This document shows, piece by piece, positions 33,406 to 40,817 of a DNA stretch of 64,000 bases (position 1 is the first letter of the stretch; each line of letters opens with the position of its first letter). The notes under the pieces are model-generated. The model saw nothing but the letters and a program-made list of their open reading frames with translations, was not told the origin of the DNA and made no database searches. Source of the stretch: Pirellulaceae bacterium (GTDB taxonomy: Bacteria; Planctomycetota; Planctomycetia; Pirellulales; Pirellulaceae); assembly GCA_024102795.1 (NCBI GenBank), contig JAGFJK010000453.1, positions 1-64,000 of the forward strand, in the 5' to 3' direction. A program made the position numbers and the translations under genes.

Positions 33406-34875
33406 ATGAGCACCTGGCGCCTGCTGACCGCGGAACTCTGGCATCGCAAGTCGAATTTCGCCTTGAGCCTGCTGGCGGTGGTGGCGGCCGCCACGATGTT
33501 CGTCGCCGGCCCGGCGCTGATCCTGGGGTATCGCCAGGAGTCGGACCGGCAGTTGCTGGCGATGCGGCAGGAAACCCAGCGGCAACTGGAAGCCCGCCAA
33601 CTGCAAAACGACAGGCAGTTGTCCGCCATGCGGGAGGAAACGGACAGCCAGTTGGCCGAAATGCAGACTCAAGCCGAACGCGACTTGCAGGAACTGGACA
33701 CTCGCACCAAGCGGATCATGCGCGATCTGGGCTTCAACCTGCGGATCGTGCACCGCAACACCGATACCAGTGAGCTGCTGGCCAACTTCGTGGCGTTCGA
33801 CATGCCCGAAGAGTACGTGCAGCGGCTGGCCGAATCGCCCGAACTGACCAAGGTCGCCCACCTGGTCGCTCGGCTGGAACAGATGATCCAGTGGGAAGGC
33901 AAGCCGCGGTTGCTGGTCGGCTTCGCTCCTGAAACGGTGCAGACGCACGTCGAGAAGAAACCGCCCATGGGGTTCAACATCGAGCTCGGCACGGTCTTCC
34001 TGGGCCACGAAGCAGGCGTGGGGCGCGAGGTGGGCCAGCAGGTGGAAATCCTGGGCAAGTCGTTCCAAGTGGCTCGCATCCTGCCGCCGCATGGGAATCG
34101 CGACGAAGATATCGCCCTGATCATGCACCTGCGGGACGCGCAGGAAGTGCTGGAGAAGCCGGGCAAGATCAGCGAGATCCTGGCCCTGGGGTGCAAGTGC
34201 AAGACGGTCAATCGCGTGGAGGAGATCAGCCAGCAGTTGGAGGCCGTCCTGCCGGAGGCCCGCGTCATGGAACTGCGGCTCAGCGCCATCGCCCGCGAAG
34301 ACCAGCGGAAGCTTGTGGAGGAACACCATCGGCAACGGATGGCCGATCATCAGCAGCGGCGGCAGGAGATTCTGGTGCGGGCCGAGGCCGATCAACAACA
34401 ACTGCTGGCCGACGAAGCCCGAGATCACCAGCGGATGCGCGAAGCCGAACAGGCCGGGCACGCCAAGATTCTGGCCATGCTGGGCGCGGTCAACTCCTAC
34501 TTCACGCCGCTGGTGGTGCTGGTCTGCGCGGTATGGGTCGGACTGCTGGCCTGGTCCAACGTCCGCGAGCGGCGGACGGAAATCGGACTGCTGCGAGCGC
34601 TCGGCAGGGGCTCCCTGGACATTGCCAGGCTGTTTCTGGGCAAGGCCGTGGTGCTGGGCCTGCTGGGAGGCCTGCTGGGATGTGTCAGCGGCTGCTGGCT
34701 GGCCTACTGGCTGGCGACGCGAATCCTGGAAGTGGGCTCCGGCAGTTTTGTTCCGCCCTACGCATTCCTGGCGGCGGCCCTGCTGGGAGGTCCGCTGGTC
34801 GCTGCGACTGCCAGCTATCTGCCCACTCTGAAAGCGATCACCCAGGATCCGGCCGTCGTGCTGCTGGAAGACTGA
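33406..34875 (+). CDS. FtsX/MacB-type permease with long periplasmic coiled coil
   Basis: A 489-residue ABC-type permease of the FtsX family. There is one span near the N-terminus (LSLLAVVAAATMFVAGPALIL), then a large extracytoplasmic part with Gln/Glu/Arg-rich helices (about 45-105 and 305-350, such as RQLLAMRQETQRQLEARQ), likely a coiled-coil hairpin. Three C-terminal spans hold the FtsX signature NVRERRTEIGLLRALGRGSLDIARLFLGKAVVLG. It has the MacB-type topology (1 + 3 spans). No ATPase or fusion protein gene is adjacent. ATG 33406 follows GGGGGAG. Possible roles are mechanotransmission or lipoprotein/lipid export; nothing here decides. Confidence 0.82.
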   Translation: MSTWRLLTAELWHRKSNFALSLLAVVAAATMFVAGPALILGYRQESDRQLLAMRQETQRQLEARQLQNDRQLSAMREETDSQLAEMQTQAERDLQELDTRTKRIMRDLGFNLRIVHRNTDTSELLANFVAFDMPEEYVQRLAESPELTKVAHLVARLEQMIQWEGKPRLLVGFAPETVQTHVEKKPPMGFNIELGTVFLGHEAGVGREVGQQVEILGKSFQVARILPPHGNRDEDIALIMHLRDAQEVLEKPGKISEILALGCKCKTVNRVEEISQQLEAVLPEARVMELRLSAIAREDQRKLVEEHHRQRMADHQQRRQEILVRAEADQQQLLADEARDHQRMREAEQAGHAKILAMLGAVNSYFTPLVVLVCAVWVGLLAWSNVRERRTEIGLLRALGRGSLDIARLFLGKAVVLGLLGGLLGCVSGCWLAYWLATRILEVGSGSFVPPYAFLAAALLGGPLVAATASYLPTLKAITQDPAVVLLED

Positions 34876-34886
34876 ACGTTTCCAGA

Positions 34887-35060
34887 GTCGCCATTGTCGC
34901 CTTTCGCTCCGCGAAAGTAGCGAGCGCTACGCCAAGGCTGGCACCGGAGGCTTGGATGCCGCTGCCCGCTACTTTCGCGGAGCGAAAGGCGACAATGACG
35001 CTACTTTCGCGGAGCGAAAGGCGACAATGACGCTACTTTCGCGGAGCGAAAGGCGACTAT
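34887..35060. repeat. hairpin repeat CTTTCGC-GGA-GCGAAAG: three tandem copies plus one inverted
   Basis: Three direct 32-bp units beginning CTACTTTCGCGGAGCGAAAG start at 34969, 35001 and 35033, the last slightly diverged and truncated. An inverted copy stands at 34888-34920. Each unit contains the palindromic arms CTTTCGC and GCGAAAG around GGA. They fill the convergent gap between the FtsX gene and the symporter. Confidence 0.9.
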
Positions 35061-35089
35061 GCGGCACACTCGCGGAGCCAATGGCGGCA

Positions 35090-36037
35090 CTAGCTACCCT
35101 CTGGTGGCCGGCCGCGCGACCAGACAGCGGCCAACAGCGTGCCGGTCAGCATGCAGCCGAACGTATACAAGGCCGGCGCGATCGCGGTCGCTGGTTCGTC
35201 CGGAAAAAGTTGGCTGGCCAAGGTCGCTCCCAGGCCCGCATTCTGCATGCCGATCTCCAACGTCAGAGCTCGCCGCATGCTTTCCGGAAGCCGCAGCCCC
35301 CAGCCACCCAGATAACCCGCCAGATAGCCTCCCAGGTTGATCAGCAACAGGGCCGCCACCAGCACCAGGTCGGCTTGCTCCAGTTCCTGGCGCCCTCGGC
35401 CCACGACGGCCGCGATGATCCATAGGATGGCCAGGTTGGCCACGATCGACCCGACTCGCGCGGACCAGGCTCGCGAAGCCGGCCAGAGTCGCGCCAGCAG
35501 GTGGCCGCCGCCCACCGGCAGAACCACCATCCAGACCAGTTGCCAACCGGTCGCCAGCAGCAGCGATGCGTTGAGCTGTTTGTTCAGGCCCAGGCACAGA
35601 CCCAATGCCAGCGGAACCGCCAGTGGCGACAACAAGGTGGCCGTGGTCGTCAGGCTGACCGAGTAACTGGTGTTGCCCCGGGCGTTCAAGGTCAACACGT
35701 TCGACGCCATCGCGCCGGGCACGCAGCCCACCATGACCACACCGACCAGGTGCGGGCCCGTGAAACCGAACCAGCGGGCGGCCAGGTACGCCAGCAGGGG
35801 CATGGTGGCGTACTGCAGCGCGGTCCCGGCCAGCACGCTGGGCCAGCGCCGAGCGACTTGCGCTATCTCGTCTCGTGGCAGCATCCAGCCGATGGCGAAC
35901 ATGGTCAGCACGATCAGCCAGCTCAGCAGCGGACGGCTGGCCACGAACGGATCGAACCAGCCGGGAAACCAGGCGGTCCAGTAGAAGGCCAGCAGCGACA
36001 AGCCGCACAGCCAGATCAGAAGTCCACGCTGCAGCAT
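35090..36037 (-). CDS. bile acid:sodium symporter family transporter
   Basis: A 315-residue BASS-family membrane protein with about ten hydrophobic spans. ATG 36037 follows GGGGGGAG; further upstream frames are low-complexity. Family landmarks are FAIGWMLPRDEIAQVARRW near the first crossing, MVGCVPGAMASNVLTLNARGNTSYSVSLTTTATLLSP (the sodium-site crossover with its GxxAS-N and TT-T residues) and LEIGMQNAGLGATLASQLFP (the second crossover). Members move bile acids, pyruvate, pantothenate or other organic anions with sodium; the substrate here is unknown. It is divergent from the small TRASH/YHS-like gene at 36281. Confidence 0.9.
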   Translation of the reverse strand: MLQRGLLIWLCGLSLLAFYWTAWFPGWFDPFVASRPLLSWLIVLTMFAIGWMLPRDEIAQVARRWPSVLAGTALQYATMPLLAYLAARWFGFTGPHLVGVVMVGCVPGAMASNVLTLNARGNTSYSVSLTTTATLLSPLAVPLALGLCLGLNKQLNASLLLATGWQLVWMVVLPVGGGHLLARLWPASRAWSARVGSIVANLAILWIIAAVVGRGRQELEQADLVLVAALLLINLGGYLAGYLGGWGLRLPESMRRALTLEIGMQNAGLGATLASQLFPDEPATAIAPALYTFGCMLTGTLLAAVWSRGRPPEGS

Positions 36038-36155
36038 GATTCGCTCAACTCCCCCCGGCCCTGGCACCGGCCTGGCCCCCACCCCCTGAATCCGGCTTCG
36101 TCCCCGCCCCCCAACTCGTCCCCCGGACCGCATCGAGTGACCACCCCGCGAGTGG

Positions 36156-36184
36156 TTGACGCGGGCCGCGCGACCGTTAATACT
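36156..36184 (+). promoter_or_regulatory. candidate promoter, TTGACG-N17-AATACT
   Basis: The -35 TTGACG (5/6) at 36156-36161 and a -10 AATACT (4/6) at 36179-36184 with a 17-bp spacer. The predicted start lies about 90 nt before ATG 36281 of the two-motif Cys protein. Confidence 0.5.
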
Positions 36185-36280
36185 GGGCATTTCCAGGTTG
36201 GAGGCAACCGGGCATCGTGCCGAGGGCCTCCCGACATCATGCCGCACTTTGTGGCTTCCGTATTCCATGGAGACCTTGTG

Positions 36281-36745
36281 ATGAACCGCTCGCGCAACTG
36301 GCTGGTGGCCGCCGTCTCGGTGTTTGTGCTGGCCGCGACCCTGGTCGCCGCCGACAAGATCGATCTGAAGGACATCAAGTGCGTGGTCAACCCGAAAGGC
36401 CCGGCCAAGGCTGGGACCGAAGTCGCCTACAAGGGTGGCCAGGTATTCTTCTGCTGCAACAACTGCCCCAAGGCGTTCCAGGCCGACACGGCCAAGTTTG
36501 CCACGCGAGCGAACCATCAGCTAGTGGCCACGAAGCAGGTGGTGCAGGGCGCCTGCCCGCTGAGCGGTGGCAAGCTGAACGCGGACGCCACGGTCAAGGT
36601 GGCCGGCGCGACGGTCGCCTTCTGCTGCGAGAACTGCCAGGGCAAGGTCGCCAAGGCCGAGGGTGACGCGCAGTTGGAGCTGGTGTTCAGCGACGCGGCC
36701 TTCAAGAAGGCCAAGTTCGAAGCGCCCAAGAAGGACAAGGAGTAG
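36281..36745 (+). CDS. secreted protein with two TRASH/YHS-like metal-binding motifs
   Basis: 154 residues. ATG 36281, with GGAGA upstream, opens a signal peptide (MNRSRNWLVAAVSVFVLAATLVAA). The mature protein has two related halves. In the first, IKCVVNPKGPAK...VFFCCNNCPKAF; in the second, GACPLSGGKLNADATVKVAGATVAFCCENCQGKV. Each combines an upstream Cys with a CC-x-x-C cluster, as in YHS/TRASH domains that bind soft metals. The C-terminus is Lys-rich. A periplasmic metal-binding or metal-sensing role is inferred. It has its own promoter and a strong terminator, so it is a single-gene unit. No metal-resistance genes are adjacent. Confidence 0.75.
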   Translation: MNRSRNWLVAAVSVFVLAATLVAADKIDLKDIKCVVNPKGPAKAGTEVAYKGGQVFFCCNNCPKAFQADTAKFATRANHQLVATKQVVQGACPLSGGKLNADATVKVAGATVAFCCENCQGKVAKAEGDAQLELVFSDAAFKKAKFEAPKKDKE

Positions 36746-36790
36746 TTGCCGTTCTTCCGCCGCCAGGCGGGAGACGACCGCGACCTGTTC

Positions 36791-36830
36791 CAGGACGCCG
36801 GCTCATGGGTCGGCGTCCTGTTTTTTTTTC
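36791..36830 (+). terminator. intrinsic terminator after the TRASH/YHS-like gene
   Basis: Perfect 10-bp arms CAGGACGCCG and CGGCGTCCTG around a 10-nt loop, followed by nine T residues. It lies 45 bp past the stop and is the strongest terminator in the window. Confidence 0.95.
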
Positions 36831-36877
36831 TTGTGGCGCGAAGGGACGTCTGAGGGCGTTTCGCGGTATGGGGACGT

Positions 36878-37041
36878 TGCGCGAACGTGGGATCGTGGGT
36901 CTGAGCGGATGCCGTGAGACGGGCGTGAGACGGGCTGGAAGCCCATCCTACTACGGGAAGGTGCGCGAACGTGGGATCGTGGGCGTTTGCGGATGCCGTG
37001 AGACGGGCGTGAGACGGGCTGGAAGCCCATCCTACGACGGG
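36878..37041. repeat. two 80-bp direct repeats carrying the GGCTGGAAGCC hairpin
   Basis: Copies at 36878-36957 and 36962-37041, almost identical except for about six bases. Each begins TGCGCGAACGTGGGATCGTG and ends with the GGGCTGGAAGCCCATCCTAC repeat shared with 6658-6710. They lie between the terminator at 36830 and lpxB. The rest of the 36746-37158 spacer holds no gene. Confidence 0.9.
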
Positions 37042-37158
37042 CCTGGAAAAAAAGTCCCCTACCACGGCGGGCGGCATTCTGCGATACTCCGCCCCGCGCC
37101 CGCCGCGCGATCAACGATTGCCCATTTTGTCCAGACGTCAAGGAAGGCGAGGGACTGG

Positions 37159-38388
37159 ATGAAGATCTTCTTCTCGGTGGGGGAGCCCAGCGGCGATTTG
37201 CACGGGGCGAATCTGATTCGGGATCTGCGGGAGCGGCGGCCCGATCTGCAAGCGGTGGGTTACGGCGGTCCGTTGATGCAAGCGGCCGGCTGCGACCTGC
37301 ACGCGGACCTGACCGAGCTGGCCGTGATGTGGATCGGCCGCGTGTTGTCGAACCTGCGGACCTTTCGCCGCTTGGTGCTGCGGGCCGGCCAGTACATGCG
37401 TCGCGAGCGGCCGGATGCCGTGGTGCTGATTGACTATCCGGGATTCAACTGGTGGATCGCCCGGCAAGCTCGCGCGGAGGGGATTCCCGTGATCTACTAC
37501 GGTCCGCCGCAGATGTGGGCCTGGGCCGGCTGGCGCGTGCGCAAGCTGCGGAGGCTGGTGGATCATGTGCTCTGCAAGCTGCCGTTCGAGGCCGCCTGGT
37601 ACGCACAGCGCGACTGCCCGGCGCATTACGTGGGTCATCCGTACTTCGATCAGATGCAGCGGCAGGTGCTGGACGCCGAGTTCCTCCGTCGACTGTCCGA
37701 CTCGCCGCAACCGCTGGTGACGATCTTGCCCGGATCTCGCAACCAGGAAGTCGAAACGCAGTTGCCCTGGTTCCTCCGCGCCGCTCGCCTGGTACTGGAC
37801 GAACTGCCGGAGACTCGGCTGGCGATTGCCAGCTTCAATCAACGGCAGGCCGAGACGGCTCGGCGGCTGGTGGCCGCCAGCGGAGTTCCGGCCGAGGTAC
37901 ACGTGGGCCGCACGCCGGAGTTGATCCAGGCCGCCCGGTGCTGCATGGCCTGTTCCGGATCGGTGTCGCTGGAACTGCTGCACCACGAGAAGCCGACGGT
38001 GATTCTGTACTATGTCAGCCGCCTGTTCTATCGCGTCGTGTGGAATCTGATCACGGTCAAGTATGTGACGCTGGTCAACCTGCTGGCCGTGGAGGAGCCG
38101 TTTGGCCGGAGTCGCGTGCCGTATGATCCGGACGCGGAGGGGGCGCCGGACCTGCCGTTTCCGGAGTATCCCACGTACGAGGACAAGTCGCGGCAACTGG
38201 CCGACCACGTTTGCCGGTGGCTATCCGATCCGGCGGCCCATGCGGCCAAGGTGTCCCAGTTGCGGGCACTCAAGCAGCGGTACGGCCAACCGGGTGCTTC
38301 GCGGCGAGCGGCCGAGTATATCCTGGCCGCACTCAACGTGGCCGCAGTCTGCGGCCGGGCGGACTCGCGGGCAGCGCGGGCGGCTTGA
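37159..38388 (+). CDS. lpxB: lipid-A-disaccharide synthase
   Basis: GT19-family glycosyltransferase: joins UDP-2,3-diacylglucosamine and lipid X to give the lipid A disaccharide at the inner membrane. 409 residues from ATG 37159 (MKIFFSVGEPSGDLHGANLI), which starts with the family signature GEPSGD-HGA. Others are GYGGPLMQAAGCDL, VLIDYPGFNWWIARQAR, YYGPPQMWAWAGWR and LPGSRNQEVETQLPW, plus MACSGSVSLELLHHEKPTVILY near the sugar-nucleotide site. Its presence supports a lipid A-type outer membrane. Other lpx genes are not in the window. The C-terminal 15 residues are Ala/Arg-rich and variable. Confidence 0.95.
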   Translation: MKIFFSVGEPSGDLHGANLIRDLRERRPDLQAVGYGGPLMQAAGCDLHADLTELAVMWIGRVLSNLRTFRRLVLRAGQYMRRERPDAVVLIDYPGFNWWIARQARAEGIPVIYYGPPQMWAWAGWRVRKLRRLVDHVLCKLPFEAAWYAQRDCPAHYVGHPYFDQMQRQVLDAEFLRRLSDSPQPLVTILPGSRNQEVETQLPWFLRAARLVLDELPETRLAIASFNQRQAETARRLVAASGVPAEVHVGRTPELIQAARCCMACSGSVSLELLHHEKPTVILYYVSRLFYRVVWNLITVKYVTLVNLLAVEEPFGRSRVPYDPDAEGAPDLPFPEYPTYEDKSRQLADHVCRWLSDPAAHAAKVSQLRALKQRYGQPGASRRAAEYILAALNVAAVCGRADSRAARAA

Positions 38389-38392
38389 GCGC

Positions 38393-38421
38393 CTGACCTG
38401 CCACCGGCAATCTGGTAAGAT
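38393..38421 (+). promoter_or_regulatory. weak candidate promoter, CTGACC-N17-TAAGAT
   Basis: The -35 (4/6) at 38393-38398 and -10 (4/6) at 38416-38421 are correctly spaced, just after the lpxB stop and about 70 nt before the start of the M50 protease. Each box alone is weak. Confidence 0.4.
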
Positions 38422-38495
38422 TCACAGGCGGCGCGATTCGCGCGGATCGCCACCGCGCTGCCCAGGTCGGTTGGTCCCCAGCGGAGAGTTTGTTT

Positions 38496-39311
38496 GTGTT
38501 GCTCAGTGAACCCGCCCGCACGCAGTTCGATTTGAATTTCACGCTGGCCGGCTTTCCCGTGCGCGTGCATCCGCTGTTCTGGCTGGTCACGGTGATCCTG
38601 GGCGCCGATCTGATGCGCCAGCCCGCGCAAGTCAATGGCGGCGTGTTGCTGCTGATCTGGATCGGGTCGCTGTTCGTTTCGATTCTGGTCCACGAGCTGG
38701 GGCATGCCCTGGCGATGCGTTACTACGGGCAACGGTCGCGGATCGTGTTGTACATGCTGGGCGGATTGGCGATCCCCGATTCGTCCCCCTACTCGCTGGG
38801 CTACGGCCGCGAGGCCAACAGTTCGCTCAGCCGGATCGCCATCTCGGCGGCTGGGCCCGCCGCCGGATTCATGCTGGCGCTGCTGGTGATCGCGCTGGTC
38901 TACCTGTCGGGCGGCGAGGTGGTGCCGCGGCGCGACTTTCCGGTGTTCTGGAGCGTCCATCTGGGCGAGAACTCGAACATCCAGGTGGAGTTCATGGTTC
39001 GTGCGTTGCTGTGGATCAACATCCTCTGGGGGCTGGTCAATCTGCTGCCGGTGTTCCCGTTGGACGGAGGGCAGATCTCCCGCGAGCTGTGCATTCTGTA
39101 CGACGCCTACACGGGCGTGCTGCGCAGCGTGTGGCTCTCGCTGATCGTGGCGATCCTGATGGTGGTCGCGGCGATTTCCCTGCGGGAATGGTATGTCGGC
39201 TTGCTGTTCGGTTCGCTGGCCTTTTCCAGCTACATGATGCTGCAGCAGTTCCAGGGTGGCGGATTCGGCGGGGGTTTCGGTGGCGGGCCGCGTGGCGGTC
39301 GGCCGTGGTAG
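38496..39311 (+). CDS. site-2 protease family (M50) membrane metalloprotease
   Basis: An intramembrane zinc protease of 271 residues. GTG 38496 lies nine bases after GGAG; a TTG at 38490 is too close to it. The zinc motif HELGH is in SILVHELGHALAMRYYG (about 69-86), and the second motif NLLPVFPLDGGQ supplies the Asp ligand. Six hydrophobic spans are present. There is no PDZ domain, so it is the compact rhomboid-independent type rather than RseP. The C-terminus is a Gly/Phe-rich tail (GGGFGGGFGGGPRGGRPW), a possible extracytoplasmic flexible end. The SGNH gene starts 2 bp after its stop, so they are one transcript. Confidence 0.9.
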   Translation: MLLSEPARTQFDLNFTLAGFPVRVHPLFWLVTVILGADLMRQPAQVNGGVLLLIWIGSLFVSILVHELGHALAMRYYGQRSRIVLYMLGGLAIPDSSPYSLGYGREANSSLSRIAISAAGPAAGFMLALLVIALVYLSGGEVVPRRDFPVFWSVHLGENSNIQVEFMVRALLWINILWGLVNLLPVFPLDGGQISRELCILYDAYTGVLRSVWLSLIVAILMVVAAISLREWYVGLLFGSLAFSSYMMLQQFQGGGFGGGFGGGPRGGRPW

Positions 39312-39313
39312 GC

Positions 39314-40114
39314 ATGGCGGGGCAAGCGGAAACCGCGGCGCCCGCGCGGCGCGTGATCCTGCTGGGGGCCAGCAACGTGGCCCGCGGCTTCTCGACGATC
39401 GTCGCCACCGCCAGAGAGCTCTGGGACGAACCACTGGATATCGTGGCGGCTCTGGGCCATGGCCGCTCCTTCGGCCAGTCGAACAACGTGCTGGGCCGAA
39501 CCTTGCCGGGCATTCTGCCCTGCGGTCTCTGGCAGGCACTCGAACAGCGTCCTCGTTTACCGGCCGTGGCCGTGGTGACCGACATCGGCAACGATCTGTT
39601 GTATGGGGTGCCCGCGGCCCGCGTGCTGCAGTGGGTCGGCGAGGTCACGTTACGGCTGGAAACCACGTGCCAGCGAGTCGTGGTCACGCAGTTGCCGCTG
39701 GACAGTATCCGGCAGATGCGGCGCGAACGGTTCCTGCTGATGCGGTCCATCTTCTTTCCGCGTTCGCGACTGGGATACGACCAGGCGCTGCTGGCCGCCG
39801 AGGAGCTCGGCGCCGGCTTGCGAGAACTGGTGGAACAGCGTGGCGGCACGTTGCTGGAGCCCGCGGCCGAGTGGTACGGCTGGGATCCGATTCACATCCG
39901 GCGCACGTTGTTTGCCGATGCCTGGCGGAGTGTGCTGGCGAATTGCGTAGGCGCGCCCGCCCAGTCCGCAACGCGCGCGCCGCGCATCGCGTGGCACGTC
40001 TGGTGGCGCTTGCATACGCTGCGCCCCGAGCAGCGGCGGATGTTCGGCATCGAGCAAACGCGAACGCAACCGGCGCACTACTTCGCCGACGGGACGCGCA
40101 TCTCGTTGTATTGA
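39314..40114 (+). CDS. SGNH/GDSL-like hydrolase
   Basis: 266 residues from ATG 39314, 2 bp after the M50 stop. Block I is RVILLGASNVARGFSTIV, with the nucleophile Ser in GASN rather than GDSL. The oxyanion Gly and Asn occur in LGHGRSFGQSN and TDIGNDLLYG, and the catalytic Asp-His pair in WYGWDPIHIRR. This arrangement matches SGNH esterase/acetylhydrolases. There is no signal peptide, so a cytoplasmic enzyme is likely. The substrate is unknown; the Arg-rich C-terminal third is not typical. Linkage to the protease suggests shared regulation only. Confidence 0.75.
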   Translation: MAGQAETAAPARRVILLGASNVARGFSTIVATARELWDEPLDIVAALGHGRSFGQSNNVLGRTLPGILPCGLWQALEQRPRLPAVAVVTDIGNDLLYGVPAARVLQWVGEVTLRLETTCQRVVVTQLPLDSIRQMRRERFLLMRSIFFPRSRLGYDQALLAAEELGAGLRELVEQRGGTLLEPAAEWYGWDPIHIRRTLFADAWRSVLANCVGAPAQSATRAPRIAWHVWWRLHTLRPEQRRMFGIEQTRTQPAHYFADGTRISLY

Positions 40115-40392
40115 GTCGGCGCACGCGCGGCGCCGCGCGAAAAGTGCAAAAGTTTTTGTGGAAAACGTGTTGCATAAATTCCAATCATTCGTACAACTAC
40201 AGACTATTGTCAGCGTAACCACTTCTTGTTCGCCGGTTGATGTCCCGCATGGCGAGCTGGAAGCAGCCGGATGGAACAGCGTGTGGAAGTGGTTCACGGT
40301 TTTCGTTGGTGGGGCTGACTCGTCGGCTCTTGGGCAACCTGGAAGCCTCGAGAAGGAACTCGCCAAGACCCTTGTTTAACGGAGGACGTGCA

Positions 40393-40560
40393 GTGGCCAA
40401 GAAGAAGGCAACGAAGAAGAAGGCGGCCAAGAAGGTGGCCAAGAAGAAGGCTGCCAAGAAGAAGGGCGCGAAGAAGGCCGCCAAGAAGGGTGCCAAGAAG
40501 AAGGGCGCCAAGAAGAAGGCAACCAAGAAGAAGGCAACCAAGAAGGCCGCCCCCATGTAG
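40393..40560 (+). CDS. Lys/Ala-rich histone H1-like protein
   Basis: A 55-residue, extremely basic protein made of AKKK, AAKK and GAKK repeats, ending APM. GTG 40393 has GGAGG with seven bases between; the frame is open back to 40237 but that extension has no ribosome-binding site. The composition equals the C-terminal tail of histone H1 and chlamydial Hc1/Hc2-type DNA-compacting proteins, so DNA or RNA binding is expected. The codons are nearly all AAG and GCC. It is monocistronic, with an AT-rich upstream region (40141-40200) and a strong terminator. The repeat nature makes length variation likely. Confidence 0.8.
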   Translation: MAKKKATKKKAAKKVAKKKAAKKKGAKKAAKKGAKKKGAKKKATKKKATKKAAPM

Positions 40561-40616
40561 TGCGGCCCAAGCCGCTTCGCGGCGGGCGCGAAGCGCCTTG
40601 CGGACTACGACGAGAA

Positions 40617-40657
40617 AGAGCCGCCGGAGACACGTGTTCCGGCGGCTCTGTTTTTTT
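40617..40657 (+). terminator. intrinsic terminator of the histone-like gene
   Basis: Perfect 12-bp arms AGAGCCGCCGGA and TCCGGCGGCTCT around a 9-nt loop, then G and seven T residues. It lies 57 bp past the stop. Confidence 0.93.
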
Positions 40658-40679
40658 GGCTCCTACCGACGGCACACTC

Positions 40680-40808
40680 GGTTATCGCCCGGTTGTAACC
40701 CGACGCGTCAGCGAGGGAGAACCTGGTTATCGCCCGGTTGTAGCCCGACGCGTCAGCGAGGGAGAACCCGGTTGTCGCCCAATGTCGCCCGACGCGTCAG
40801 CGAGGGAG
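40680..40808. repeat. three tandem copies of a CCCGACGCGTCAGCGAGGGA repeat
   Basis: Units of about 45 bp at 40680-40722, 40725-40767 and 40770-40808; the first two differ by one base in their shared part, the third has a shorter, diverged left end. The same core, with one base change, follows polA at 13888-13924. The array fills the convergent gap between the histone-like gene and mrp. Confidence 0.88.
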
Positions 40809-40817
40809 CCGCGGCGC

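Noticed and set aside
34969-35060. CRISPR array
   Set aside because: The units are contiguous without spacers and carry a palindrome; no cas genes.
36805-37158. N-terminal extension of lpxB back through the 80-bp repeats
   Set aside because: The family N-terminus begins at ATG 37159; upstream codons read through a terminator and repeats.
40237-40392. Longer N-terminus for the Lys/Ala-rich protein
   Set aside because: The frame is open but has no ribosome-binding site, and a GGAGG stands at the right distance from GTG 40393.
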